51,618 bases of DNA from Chitinophagaceae bacterium (GTDB lineage: Bacteria; Bacteroidota; Bacteroidia; Chitinophagales; Chitinophagaceae). Positions 16,514 to 24,342 of the stretch are shown here, piece by piece. The notes under the pieces were generated by a model. That model was not told where the DNA came from. It made no database searches and saw only the letters and a list, made by a program, of their open reading frames with translations. Within the stretch, counting starts at the first letter, position 1. The number at the start of each line of letters is the position of its first letter. A program made the position numbers and the translations under genes. Location of the stretch: NCBI GenBank assembly GCA_019745155.1, contig JAIETM010000013.1, positions 1 to 51,618 of the forward strand, in the 5' to 3' direction.

Positions 16514-16834
16514 ATGAAACATACTTATCTTCTGGTTTTGGCATTTCTGTTTTCGAAGTACAATTATTCACAGAATAAGCCGCTTGATACTATCCCAAAT
16601 ATGAAGCAGGATTTTTCTAATAGAAAAGTTTATGATGTCTCTTCCATCGTTGGAGATTATTTTAAAACCAAAGAGAGTACTATTGTTGTTATTGATAACA
16701 AGTTTTACTCCATTGATGATCGTAAGTTCAAAGATTTAAGTAAGGATAAGATAAACTCCATTGAGGTAATAAAAGATGAGCAATCTAAGCTAAAAATAAA
16801 ATATATAATCATCATTAAAACAAATGCATTATGA
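16514..16834 (+). CDS. Small exported protein resembling a TonB receptor plug motif
   Basis: 106 residues from the ATG at 16514 with signal peptide MKHTYLLVLAFLFSKYNYSQ. The C-terminal half reads VVIDNKFYSIDD then INSIEVIKDEQSKLK and YIIIIKT. This is the pattern of the plug domain of SusC/TonB-dependent receptors (a D-G-x strand, dIesIeVlKd, then GvIiItTK), but here there is no barrel and the glycine-rich turn is missing. It may be a stand-alone plug-like protein. Overlaps the next gene as ATGA. AT-rich codon use. Confidence 0.6.
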   Translation: MKHTYLLVLAFLFSKYNYSQNKPLDTIPNMKQDFSNRKVYDVSSIVGDYFKTKESTIVVIDNKFYSIDDRKFKDLSKDKINSIEVIKDEQSKLKIKYIIIIKTNAL

Positions 16835-17244
16835 TAAGTAGATTTTCTATTTTACTGACATTTATTTTAAGCAGCCTAATTGGCTTGAGCCAATCATTAT
16901 CATACTCATATGAAACAGATACAAATAAGGCTGACTCTTTTTTCGAAGCCAAAAATCACGATATCGCTATCCAGTATTACACCAAGGCATTCCTTGAAAA
17001 CAATGATCTAGGTAAAAGTGGGCATCGTTATAAGGCAGCTGCATGCTATGCCATACTAAAGAGAATCGACAATGCTTTTATCCAACTATACAAAATTTCA
17101 GGGGCGGGTAAGTTTTCCAACTTCGATTTAATTTCAAAAGACATGAATTTCATAAACCTACATTCAGATAAGAGGTGGCAAGAGATTCTTTCAAAGGTTA
17201 AGGAAAACAAAAAAAAGCAGGTTGGTTTAATCTTAGATAATTAG
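16831..17244 (+). CDS. Exported TPR-like protein
   Basis: 137 residues with signal peptide MISRFSILLTFILSSLIGLSQ. The mature part has a tetratricopeptide-like unit ADSFFEAKNHDIAIQYYTKA, a second helix pair HRYKAAACYAILKRIDNAF, and a C-terminal MNFINLHSDKRWQEILSKV, the form of the TPR-associated end module seen in many Bacteroidota exported proteins. Role unknown. Its start overlaps the plug-like gene by four bases, so the two are translationally coupled. Confidence 0.62.
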   Translation: MISRFSILLTFILSSLIGLSQSLSYSYETDTNKADSFFEAKNHDIAIQYYTKAFLENNDLGKSGHRYKAAACYAILKRIDNAFIQLYKISGAGKFSNFDLISKDMNFINLHSDKRWQEILSKVKENKKKQVGLILDN

Positions 17245-17433
17245 AATTTCTCTTGTTTATACTTTTAAGCATAGAAAGGCAGAATAACCATTAGTTAATC
17301 TCTTAAATATTTTTTTCTGTATATGAAGATAACCGAATTAAAATAGTATTCATAAATATCTATGTAGATAAATAAATTTCGAGGCCTAGCAAGTATTTTC
17401 CTGAACTTAATTACAATCATATTACCAGAAGGC

Positions 17434-19080
17434 TTAACCTTCAAACGTGCTATAGAAATAAGGCGTCTTTGCTTCAAACTCTGCTGCGCAAGTATCTACC
17501 ATTTTGTATACGCGGGTAATGCCTAAAGCTTTGCGCTTTTCATATACCTGCTCTTCAGTAGCGTTTCCATTCAGGATGCGTGCAATCTGCTCATCGCTGA
17601 AACCGTGCTTTTTCGCCGTCTTCAGCAAGTCTTCTGAAATGCTCTCCAGACTTTGTTCTGCCAGTTGCTTTTCAATAGTGCAGATCTCTTGAATCTGGTA
17701 CAAGAACCAACGATCAATACCGGTTGCTTGTGCAATGGTCTTCACGGTTGTGCCCTGCATCAATGCATCCTTAATACGGAAAATGCGATCCCATTTTGGC
17801 GTCTTGATATACTCTACAATCTCCTCACTCTTCATCAGGCTCTTACCGTAATAACCCAAACCAACCGCTTCATTTTCTAAACTCTGACAAGCTTTCTGAA
17901 TCGCTTCTGTAAAGCTGCGACCAATCGCCATCACTTCACCCACACTCTTCATCTGCAAACCCAGTGTATCGTTCGCACCCTTGAACTTGTCGAAGTTCCA
18001 GCGCGGCACTTTTACAATGACATAGTCGAGTGTTGGTTCAAAGTAGGCCGATGTGGTTTGTGTAATTTGGTTTTTCAATTCATCCAATGAATAACCAATC
18101 GCCAATTTCGCAGCAATCTTGGCAATAGGATAACCTGTTGCTTTAGATGCCAGTGCTGAAGAGCGACTCACGCGCGGATTGATTTCAACAGCAATAATTT
18201 CTTCGTTTGCCGGATTCAATGCAAACTGCACGTTACAACCACCGGCAAAATTGCCGAGGCTACGCATCATCAGCATAGCCTGATTACGCATGTCCTGAAA
18301 TGCTGTATCGCTTAATGTCATCGCTGGCGCAACAGTAATAGAATCACCCGTATGCACACCCATTGGGTCTAGATTCTCAACTGTACAGATGATGACTACA
18401 TTATCATTCTTATCGCGCAGCAATTCCAATTCATATTCTTTCCAACCCAACACCGCTTTCTCCACCAATACTTCGTGAATAGGTGATGCTTCCAAACCAC
18501 GCTGCAGCGCTGCATCCAAATCTTCTTTGCTGTGCACAAAACCACCACCGGTTCCGCCCAAAGTAAATGATGGACGAATCACCAATGGAAAACCGATTTC
18601 CTGTGCAAACTCTTTACCTTCTAAAAAGCTGTTCGCTACTTTACTTGGTGCCACTTTCACACCAATCTTCACCATGAGCTGACGAAACTGTTCGCGGTCT
18701 TCAGCTGTATCAATGGCTGCCACATCCACACCAATCATGCGACAATTGTATTGTTTCCAGATACCGAGCTCATCTGCTTCTTTACACAGGTTCAATGCTG
18801 TTTGGCCGCCCATCGTAGGTAGCACGGCATCAATCTGGTTTTCCTGCAGAATTTTTTCAATGCTCTCTACCGTTAATGGCAACAAGTAAACCTTGTCGGC
18901 CATCATCGGGTCTGTCATGATGGTTGCCGGATTGCTGTTGATCAGGATCACTTCAATGCCTTCTTCACGCAAACTGCGTGCAGCTTGGGAGCCGGAATAA
19001 TCGAACTCACAAGCCTGGCCAATAATGATGGGTCCTGAACCAACGATCAATACCGATTTAATGGAAGGGTCTTTGGGCAT
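17434..19080 (-). CDS. carB: Carbamoyl-phosphate synthase large subunit, N-terminal half only
   Basis: 548 residues against about 1070 in usual CarB. Present: the first ATP-grasp half (GSGPIIIGQACEFDYSG, DPMMADKVYLLPLT, PTMGGQTALNL, SFTLGGTGGGF, EINPRVSRSSALASKATGYP), which makes carboxyphosphate, and the oligomerisation domain up to KMVDTCAAEFEAKTPYFYST. The frame stops at FEG, just where the linker to the second, carbamate-phosphorylating half would begin. No remnant of the second half follows the stop in any frame I could read. It may be a naturally split carB with the other half elsewhere, or a gene truncated by the adjacent AT-rich insertion. Start MPKDPSIKS at 19080; a TACATTTG box lies 17 bases upstream. 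carA is not in the window. Confidence 0.85.
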   Translation of the reverse strand: MPKDPSIKSVLIVGSGPIIIGQACEFDYSGSQAARSLREEGIEVILINSNPATIMTDPMMADKVYLLPLTVESIEKILQENQIDAVLPTMGGQTALNLCKEADELGIWKQYNCRMIGVDVAAIDTAEDREQFRQLMVKIGVKVAPSKVANSFLEGKEFAQEIGFPLVIRPSFTLGGTGGGFVHSKEDLDAALQRGLEASPIHEVLVEKAVLGWKEYELELLRDKNDNVVIICTVENLDPMGVHTGDSITVAPAMTLSDTAFQDMRNQAMLMMRSLGNFAGGCNVQFALNPANEEIIAVEINPRVSRSSALASKATGYPIAKIAAKLAIGYSLDELKNQITQTTSAYFEPTLDYVIVKVPRWNFDKFKGANDTLGLQMKSVGEVMAIGRSFTEAIQKACQSLENEAVGLGYYGKSLMKSEEIVEYIKTPKWDRIFRIKDALMQGTTVKTIAQATGIDRWFLYQIQEICTIEKQLAEQSLESISEDLLKTAKKHGFSDEQIARILNGNATEEQVYEKRKALGITRVYKMVDTCAAEFEAKTPYFYSTFEG

Positions 19081-19097
19081 GGTAAAAACAAATTGTG

Positions 19098-19105
19098 CAA
19101 ATGTA
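19098..19105 (-). promoter_or_regulatory. carB -7 promoter element (TACATTTG)
   Basis: Perfect TAnnTTTG on the minus strand ending 17 bases before the carB ATG at 19080. No consensus -33 was clear. Confidence 0.5.
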
Positions 19106-19192
19106 CTGCTATCGCACAAGATGGTGTTTTAATTTTTTGTCTTTTTGCACGAACAATGGCTCACCGCTGGAGTTATTGCGTAAAGGCTTTGT

Positions 19193-19666
19193 ATGACACA
19201 TCTAACTGAAGGACAAAAAGCACCGGCATTTACCGGCGTTGACCAGAACGGCAAAAAACACAAACTGGCTGATTGGAAAGGGAAGAAAGTGGTACTCTAT
19301 TTCTATCCCGAAGATGGCACACCTACTTGCACAGTGCAAGCTTGTAATTTGCGCGACAATCATGCGCTCTTACGCAAGCATGGTTTTGAAGTAGTGGGTG
19401 TTAGTCCGGACGATGTGGCCAAGCACAAAAAATTTGAAGACAAACATCAACTGCCATTCGTCTTGTTGGCTGATCCCGAGCGAAAGATTATTGAGCAATA
19501 TGGCGTGTGGGGCGAGAAGCAACTATATGGTCGCAAATACATGGGTTTGTTGCGCACTACTTTTGTGATTGATGAGAAAGGCGTGATCCGCAAAATCTTT
19601 CACAAACCAAAGAGTAAGGAGCACGCAGCAGAAATCATTGCCGCATGGGATGCGCTGAAAGCCTGA
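19193..19666 (+). CDS. bcp: Thioredoxin-dependent thiol peroxidase (BCP/PrxQ)
   Basis: Reduces hydrogen peroxide and organic hydroperoxides in the cytoplasm using thioredoxin. The 157-residue protein shows YFYPEDGTPTCTVQACNLRD with peroxidatic Cys46 and resolving Cys51 five residues on, the atypical two-cysteine arrangement of the BCP subfamily, and a usual C-terminal RTTFVIDEKGVIRKIF. Divergent from carB and convergent with nadD (four bases between stops). Confidence 0.93.
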   Translation: MTHLTEGQKAPAFTGVDQNGKKHKLADWKGKKVVLYFYPEDGTPTCTVQACNLRDNHALLRKHGFEVVGVSPDDVAKHKKFEDKHQLPFVLLADPERKIIEQYGVWGEKQLYGRKYMGLLRTTFVIDEKGVIRKIFHKPKSKEHAAEIIAAWDALKA

Positions 19667-19670
19667 TGCA

Positions 19671-20237
19671 TCAACGATAATAATGACTTCGCTCAATCTC
19701 CTCGCGCACTTTATCCGGCACGAGGTAGCGAATACTTTTACCCGCTTTGATATAGTCGCGAATTTGTGTTGCAGAAATTTCTAAGAGCGGCGCATCTAAA
19801 ATGGTGATACGTGCACCATGTGTTTCTGTAATCGCGAAGCCGGGTCTGTTATATATATAAATGGGATAGTCGCGCAACAGTGCTTGATAATTTTTCCAGC
19901 GATGGATGTTCTGAAAACTATCGCCACCCATGATCACCGCAAATTCATGCTGCGGATATTTCTCTTGTAAATAAGTAAGCGTGTCGATGGTATAAGAGGG
20001 GCGGGGCAGTTTGAATTCTGCATCGCTCGCACGGAGTTGCGAATCTTCTTCAATCCCCAATTGCACCAAATGCAAGCGATCATATTCGTTGAGGAGTCCG
20101 CCCTGCTTGAGCGGATTTTGCGGAGACACCACCAGCCAAACCTGTTGCACATCTGTATGGTTGGCTACATGTGCCGCAATGATTAAATGGCCCGTGTGAA
20201 TGGGATTAAAAGAACCGAAATACAGGCCAATTTTCAT
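19671..20237 (-). CDS. nadD: Nicotinate-nucleotide adenylyltransferase
   Basis: Transfers AMP from ATP to nicotinate mononucleotide to form NaAD, the penultimate step of NAD synthesis. The 188-residue protein has the nucleotidyltransferase signature GLYFGSFNPIHTGHL (about 4-18), VVSPQNPLK (about 37-45), IMGGDSFQNIHRWKNY (about 103-118) and the ISATQIRDYIKAGKSIRYLVPD C-terminal ISxTxxR region. Lies 23 bp downstream of feoA on the same strand, likely one transcript. With nadA at 47577 and pnuC at 33008 it is one of three NAD loci in the window. Confidence 0.95.
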   Translation of the reverse strand: MKIGLYFGSFNPIHTGHLIIAAHVANHTDVQQVWLVVSPQNPLKQGGLLNEYDRLHLVQLGIEEDSQLRASDAEFKLPRPSYTIDTLTYLQEKYPQHEFAVIMGGDSFQNIHRWKNYQALLRDYPIYIYNRPGFAITETHGARITILDAPLLEISATQIRDYIKAGKSIRYLVPDKVREEIERSHYYR

Positions 20238-20260
20238 TTAATATATTGATAATCAATTAA

Positions 20261-20488
20261 TTATACGAAATCCTCTACAAGAATACTCTCCGCTTCGCTG
20301 ATGCGCAGGCTCAGGCTATAGCCGGCAACGGAAATCGAAATCGGGTCACCAAGCGGAGCAATCTGCTCAACCTGCACCACTTCGCCGGGCACGCAGCCCA
20401 TTTCCATCAACTTGATCAGGTTATCATCATTTTCTATTGAGCTGATCTTTACCCTTCTACCTACGCCAATTTCTGAGAGCCTTTTCAT
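20261..20488 (-). CDS. FeoA-domain protein (ferrous iron transport accessory)
   Basis: 75 residues forming one SH3-like FeoA domain: MKRLSEIGVGRRVKISSI, LMEMGCVPGEVVQVEQIAPLGDPISISV and AGYSLSLRISEAESILVE. FeoA assists the FeoB ferrous iron transporter, but feoB is not adjacent; stand-alone copies are common in this phylum. The ATG at 20488 is chosen because a TACTTTTG promoter box sits 16 bases upstream; an upstream extension would enter it. nadD follows. Confidence 0.85.
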   Translation of the reverse strand: MKRLSEIGVGRRVKISSIENDDNLIKLMEMGCVPGEVVQVEQIAPLGDPISISVAGYSLSLRISEAESILVEDFV

Positions 20489-20504
20489 GTTTCCGTTTGT
20501 GGCA

Positions 20505-20512
20505 CAAAAGTA
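20505..20512 (-). promoter_or_regulatory. -7 promoter element of feoA-nadD (TACTTTTG)
   Basis: Perfect TAnnTTTG on the minus strand in the 78-bp gap between the divergent feoA and ybeY starts, ending 16 bases before the feoA ATG. Confidence 0.5.
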
Positions 20513-20566
20513 ATGCTGCCACATCGGTTTTTATGTCGAATTTTGGAGTTCTCTATCGCATCACCC

Positions 20567-20998
20567 ATGATCTATTTCCATCAGGCCGATAAAGCATTTC
20601 ATTTCCGCGGCAAGCGCGAACTCCAGGATTTCATCTCTTTTCTCTTCAAAAAAGAGCAAAAAGCTTTATCCCAATTAGCTTATATCTTTTGTTCGGATGA
20701 ATTTCTGCTCCAAATGAACCGGGATTTCCTCCAGCATGATTATTACACCGACATCATCACCTTCGGCTTATCCGCCAAAGGCGAACCCATCACAGGAGAA
20801 ATTTACATTAGCCTGGACAGGGTAAAGGACAATGCCAAGTCCCTGGGCGTTACCGTTCGGGAAGAACAACTGCGTGTGATTTTCCATGGTGCACTGCATT
20901 TGTGTGGCTATAAAGACAAGACCAAAAAAGATATTGCCCTCATGAGACAAAAAGAGGACCAGTATTTGCGTTTATACCAAAAACGCACTCGATCATGA
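20567..20998 (+). CDS. ybeY: Endoribonuclease YbeY (16S rRNA maturation)
   Basis: Metal-dependent RNase for 16S 3'-end maturation and ribosome quality control. 143 residues; the N-terminal half has FCSDEFLLQMNRDFLQHDYYTDIITF, typical of the family, and the zinc motif reads HGALHLCGYKDKTKKD. The first two histidines are present; the third ligand, usually a histidine in GYDH, is replaced by KD here, as I recall for some Bacteroidota homologues. The ATG at 20567 (MIYFHQADKAF) is chosen over an upstream in-frame codon. Overlaps the CAP gene by four bases. Confidence 0.9.
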   Translation: MIYFHQADKAFHFRGKRELQDFISFLFKKEQKALSQLAYIFCSDEFLLQMNRDFLQHDYYTDIITFGLSAKGEPITGEIYISLDRVKDNAKSLGVTVREEQLRVIFHGALHLCGYKDKTKKDIALMRQKEDQYLRLYQKRTRS

Positions 20999-21657
20999 AA
21001 TGGCTGACGCTCGTATTTGTTTTCCTTGTCTCATTTGCCCAAGCACAACGCTCTCAGGTAATTCTGCCTAACAAGGCTTTCAGACCCTCGCATACCCGCG
21101 ACCTACAACTGCAACAACAACTTATCGACCAACCACTGTACACCAAGTTGAACCCAATGGAGCAGGAGCTCTATTATTGGACCAACTACGCTCGCCTCAA
21201 TCCAAAAGCATTGTGGGATAGTTTGTTTGTTCCCCTCTTGGTGGTGTATCCATCATTAAAGGGTAGTTATGCCAATAGCTTGAAGGAGACCCTGTACAAT
21301 GCACAACCCCAGCCTTTTCTCAAACTCAATGAGACCCTGATCAAAGTTGCGCGCACCCATGCCAATGACAATGCGCAAAACCCGGATGCGCCCACCCATA
21401 CAGCCCGTGATGGAGAAAGCTTTGAGCAAAGGGTCAAAAACGCAGGCATCCGCTACTGTGCAGGGGAGAATATCAGTATGGGCCATGCTGATGTGCTTTT
21501 GGATCTTCTATTATTATATCTGGACAAAGACCTGCCCAGTTTGGGCCACCGAAAAACCCTGATGAACCCCAACTTTACGACTATCGGTATTGGTTACGCT
21601 AAGGCCAATAAAAAAGACCAATGGGTTGCCGTACAAGAGTTTGCCTGCACACAATAA
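20995..21657 (+). CDS. Exported CAP/SCP-domain protein
   Basis: 220 residues with signal peptide MKWLTLVFVFLVSFAQAQ. A CAP (cysteine-rich secretory, antigen 5, PR-1) domain follows: NPMEQELYYWTNYARLNPK, ARTHANDNAQN, THTARDGESFEQRVKNAG, CAGENISMG and SLGHRKTLMNPNFTTIGIG. The two histidine/glutamate positions of the CAP cavity (TH and GEN, then GHR) are kept. Function in bacteria is unclear; lipid binding has been shown for some family members. Translationally coupled to ybeY (ATGA). Confidence 0.82.
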   Translation: MKWLTLVFVFLVSFAQAQRSQVILPNKAFRPSHTRDLQLQQQLIDQPLYTKLNPMEQELYYWTNYARLNPKALWDSLFVPLLVVYPSLKGSYANSLKETLYNAQPQPFLKLNETLIKVARTHANDNAQNPDAPTHTARDGESFEQRVKNAGIRYCAGENISMGHADVLLDLLLLYLDKDLPSLGHRKTLMNPNFTTIGIGYAKANKKDQWVAVQEFACTQ

Positions 21658-21658
21658 G

Positions 21659-21755
21659 GTTCCACGTAGCACAGTTTCAAGGAGAAACGAGGCTTTACTG
21701 AGATTCTTTATCGAAACCTGAATTGTTCCACGAATCACGGTTTCACCCCGGAACA
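21659..21755. repeat. Pair of 21-bp imperfect direct repeats with a hairpin
   Basis: GTTCCACGTAGCACAGTTTC at 21659 onward recurs as GTTCCACGAATCACGGTTTC at 21725 onward, 18 of 21 positions equal, 66 bp apart. The second copy is enclosed by TGTTCC (21724-21729) and GGAACA (21750-21755), and the first is followed by GTTTC/GAAAC arms. The pair lies just upstream of the HNH-like gene promoter box, so it may be a regulatory array. Confidence 0.4.
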
Positions 21756-21757
21756 TG

Positions 21758-21765
21758 TACATTTG
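21758..21765 (+). promoter_or_regulatory. -7 promoter element of HNH-like gene (TACATTTG)
   Basis: Perfect TAnnTTTG ending three bases before the ATG at 21769; implies a leaderless message and argues against the TTG two codons upstream, which lies within the box. Confidence 0.6.
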
Positions 21766-21768
21766 ATT

Positions 21769-22374
21769 ATGGCAAGAAAGCAATGGACACCCCAAACCAA
21801 CCTGACAGAAGCCGATTTGCTATCGAAAGAAAAAAAGAAATGGCAGCTTGGGTTTCGCCGATTTGTGCTGGAAGGCTCCCCTAGTACAGAGTATGCGCCT
21901 TATTTCGGATTGGATAGCAAGGGTATTCGCGACTGGCTGGAAGCACAATTTGATGCGGACATGCACTGGGAGAACTTTGGCAAGCTATGGCAGTTTGAAC
22001 ATGTACTACCACTGGCTTATTTGAACCTATCTGATGAAGCCGACCTGAGATTGGGCTGGCATTTCATCAATATCAGACCGGAAAGAATTGACCTGCCCAG
22101 AGAAAGACCCGGCCTCCAGCAAATTAGGCAATACTTTGAAACCCTGCAGCAAGTATCCGGATTCTCTGTTTGTGCTGCCATGATAGAGAGAATTGCACAG
22201 ATACCTGATCAACCCATTGCCATCAATGAAGGGCAAAAGCATTTTCTACAAAGCAATTTGACAGAACTGGAAGCCGCCCGCAGTTTTGATCAGGCAGATT
22301 TCCTTCGCCTGCACGAGGGTAGCAGCATAGCAGATCTCTTATTAGAAAAGGAAATATTGAAGAAGTTCGGGTAA
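21769..22374 (+). CDS. HNH-endonuclease-like protein
   Basis: 201 residues beginning MARKQWTPQTNLTEADLL. The centre, MHWENFGKLWQFEHVLPLAY followed by WHFINIRPERIDL, matches the pattern of phage-type HNH proteins (MxWENYGxxWxIDHxxPLxxF then WxNLxPL), in which the histidine of the D/E-H pair is the general base and the later Asn/His complete the metal site. Here E-H-V replaces D-H-I. No zinc-knuckle cysteines are seen; the C-terminal third is helical and charged. Whether it cuts DNA is unproven; cargo or domesticated phage origin are both possible. Stands alone between a CAP gene and mnmG. Confidence 0.6.
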   Translation: MARKQWTPQTNLTEADLLSKEKKKWQLGFRRFVLEGSPSTEYAPYFGLDSKGIRDWLEAQFDADMHWENFGKLWQFEHVLPLAYLNLSDEADLRLGWHFINIRPERIDLPRERPGLQQIRQYFETLQQVSGFSVCAAMIERIAQIPDQPIAINEGQKHFLQSNLTELEAARSFDQADFLRLHEGSSIADLLLEKEILKKFG

Positions 22375-22403
22375 TCCAAAACCGGGCTCCAACGTTACAC
22401 AAC

Positions 22404-22411
22404 TATCTTTG
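22404..22411 (+). promoter_or_regulatory. mnmG -7 promoter element (TATCTTTG)
   Basis: Perfect TAnnTTTG ending four bases before the mnmG ATG at 22416. As for kdsB, predicted transcription starts at the start codon. Confidence 0.65.
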
Positions 22412-22415
22412 CACC

Positions 22416-24284
22416 ATGTTTCCAGTTTACGATGTGATAGTAGTGGGTGCCGGCCACGCCGGTTGTGAAGCTGCCGCAGCTGCCGCCAACCTAGGCAGCA
22501 AGGTTTTGCTGATCACCATGAATATGCAGACCATTGCCCAAATGAGTTGCAATCCCGCTATGGGCGGTATTGCCAAAGGGCAGATTGTGCGTGAGATAGA
22601 TGCCATGGGTGGCTATAGTGGTATCGTTACCGACAAGAGTATGATCCAATTCCGCATGCTGAACCGCAGTAAGGGTCCGGCCATGTGGAGTCCCAGAACC
22701 CAGAACGACCGCATGCTCTTTGCAGCCGTATGGCGCGAAATGCTGGAACAAACTCCCAATGTAGATTTCTACCAGGACATGGTGCGCTCCATCATCATCA
22801 AAGATGGCAAAGCCTGTGGGGTGATTACTGGCCTAGGCCACGAAGTGAAAGCTAAATCAGTAGTAGTTACCAGTGGTACTTTTTTGAACGGGGTGATTCA
22901 TATTGGTGAAAAGCAATTGGGTGGGGGAAGAATTTCTGAGAAAGCAGCTACAGGTATCACAGAGCAATTGGTGGAATATGGATTTGAAAGCGACCGTCTG
23001 AAAACGGGTACGCCACCAAGGGTAGACGGACGATCACTTGATTACAGCAAAATGGAGGAGCAGAAAGGTGATGACACAATTACCGGGTTCTCTTACCTGG
23101 ATATTCCGCGCATTCGTCCCGAGCAACAGCGCTCTTGCTTTATAACTTATACTAATTCCCAAGTACACGACATCTTGAAAACAGGTTTCGATAGAAGTCC
23201 AATGTACCAGGGCAGGATTGAAGGGGTGGGACCGCGCTATTGCCCAAGCATCGAAGACAAGATCAATCGATTCGCAGATCGTGACCGCCACCAGATTTTC
23301 GTAGAACCAGAAGGATGGAACACAGTTGAAATATATGTAAACGGCTTCTCTACATCATTACCAGAAGAAGTGCAATACGAGGCGCTTCGTACTATACCCG
23401 GTTTTGAAAATGTTCGCATGTTCAGACCGGGCTATGCGATTGAATACGACTACTTCCCGCCAACACAGCTCAAGCATTCATTAGAAACAAAACTCATTGA
23501 TAATCTTTTCTTTGCGGGACAAATCAATGGTACCACCGGATATGAAGAAGCGGCTTGTCAGGGTTTGATGGCCGGCATTAACGCCCACCAGAAAGCCAAT
23601 CAGCTGGAGCCGGTGATTCTGGAAAGAAGTGAAGCCTATATCGGCGTTTTGATTGACGACCTCATCAGCAAGGGTACGGATGAACCATACCGCATGTTCA
23701 CCAGCAGAGCAGAATACAGAACCCTGCTGCGTCAGGACAATGCCGATCTGCGTCTAACCGAAAAAAGTTTCCGTCTCGGCCTGGCTTCTCAGGAAAGAAT
23801 GGAAAAAGTATTGGCCAAACAGAACGCAGTAGCGGAAATCAAGAAAACGCTCCAACAATTCTCTGTAGAACCGGAGGAAATCAATTCTCATTTTCAATCC
23901 ATCGGCTCTGCCGAATTAAGCGAAAAACAAAAAGCTTCCAAATTGGTACTTCGTCCCAATGTGGGATTGAGCGACTTAACCAATGCCATTCCTCGCCTGC
24001 AAGAAACCTTATCTGCCTATGAAGCGGATCATTTAGAGCAAGCAGAAGTGCAAGTAAAATATGAGCGTTATATAGAAAAGGAACAAGAAATTGCCACGCG
24101 CATGCAACAGATGGAATCCTTAGTTATTCCAGAAAGCTTTGATTATCATAAAGTAGCAGCGTTGTCAAATGAGGCCCTTCAAAAGTTCAATAAGATTCGT
24201 CCAAGAACTTTGGGACAAGCTTCAAGGATTTCAGGCGTCAATCCGAGTGATGTGCAGATATTGATGGTATATATGGGTCGATAA
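22416..24284 (+). CDS. mnmG: tRNA uridine 5-carboxymethylaminomethyl modification enzyme MnmG (GidA)
   Basis: With MnmE installs the carboxymethylaminomethyl group on the wobble uridine of several tRNAs, using FAD, NADH and methylene-tetrahydrofolate. Full length, 622 residues: FAD-binding VVGAGHAGCEAAAAAANLG (9-27), QMSCNPAMGGIAKG, GGGRISEKAATGITEQL, TGTPPRVDGRSLDYSK, QINGTTGYEEAACQG, and the C-terminal SGVNPSDVQILMVYMGR MnmE-binding region. mnmE is not in the window. Single-gene unit with its own promoter box and an AT-rich hairpin behind it. Confidence 0.96.
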   Translation: MFPVYDVIVVGAGHAGCEAAAAAANLGSKVLLITMNMQTIAQMSCNPAMGGIAKGQIVREIDAMGGYSGIVTDKSMIQFRMLNRSKGPAMWSPRTQNDRMLFAAVWREMLEQTPNVDFYQDMVRSIIIKDGKACGVITGLGHEVKAKSVVVTSGTFLNGVIHIGEKQLGGGRISEKAATGITEQLVEYGFESDRLKTGTPPRVDGRSLDYSKMEEQKGDDTITGFSYLDIPRIRPEQQRSCFITYTNSQVHDILKTGFDRSPMYQGRIEGVGPRYCPSIEDKINRFADRDRHQIFVEPEGWNTVEIYVNGFSTSLPEEVQYEALRTIPGFENVRMFRPGYAIEYDYFPPTQLKHSLETKLIDNLFFAGQINGTTGYEEAACQGLMAGINAHQKANQLEPVILERSEAYIGVLIDDLISKGTDEPYRMFTSRAEYRTLLRQDNADLRLTEKSFRLGLASQERMEKVLAKQNAVAEIKKTLQQFSVEPEEINSHFQSIGSAELSEKQKASKLVLRPNVGLSDLTNAIPRLQETLSAYEADHLEQAEVQVKYERYIEKEQEIATRMQQMESLVIPESFDYHKVAALSNEALQKFNKIRPRTLGQASRISGVNPSDVQILMVYMGR

Positions 24285-24301
24285 CTGATATAAAGATTTA
24301 T

Positions 24302-24322
24302 TAATTAGTTTTTTTCTAATTA
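24302..24322 (+). terminator. Weak hairpin after mnmG
   Basis: TAATTAG and CTAATTA are perfect 7-bp arms around a T7 loop, 18 bp past the mnmG stop. All-A/T stem apart from one G-C pair, so termination strength is doubtful. Confidence 0.35.
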
Positions 24323-24342
24323 TTAATACTTAAACACTCAAT

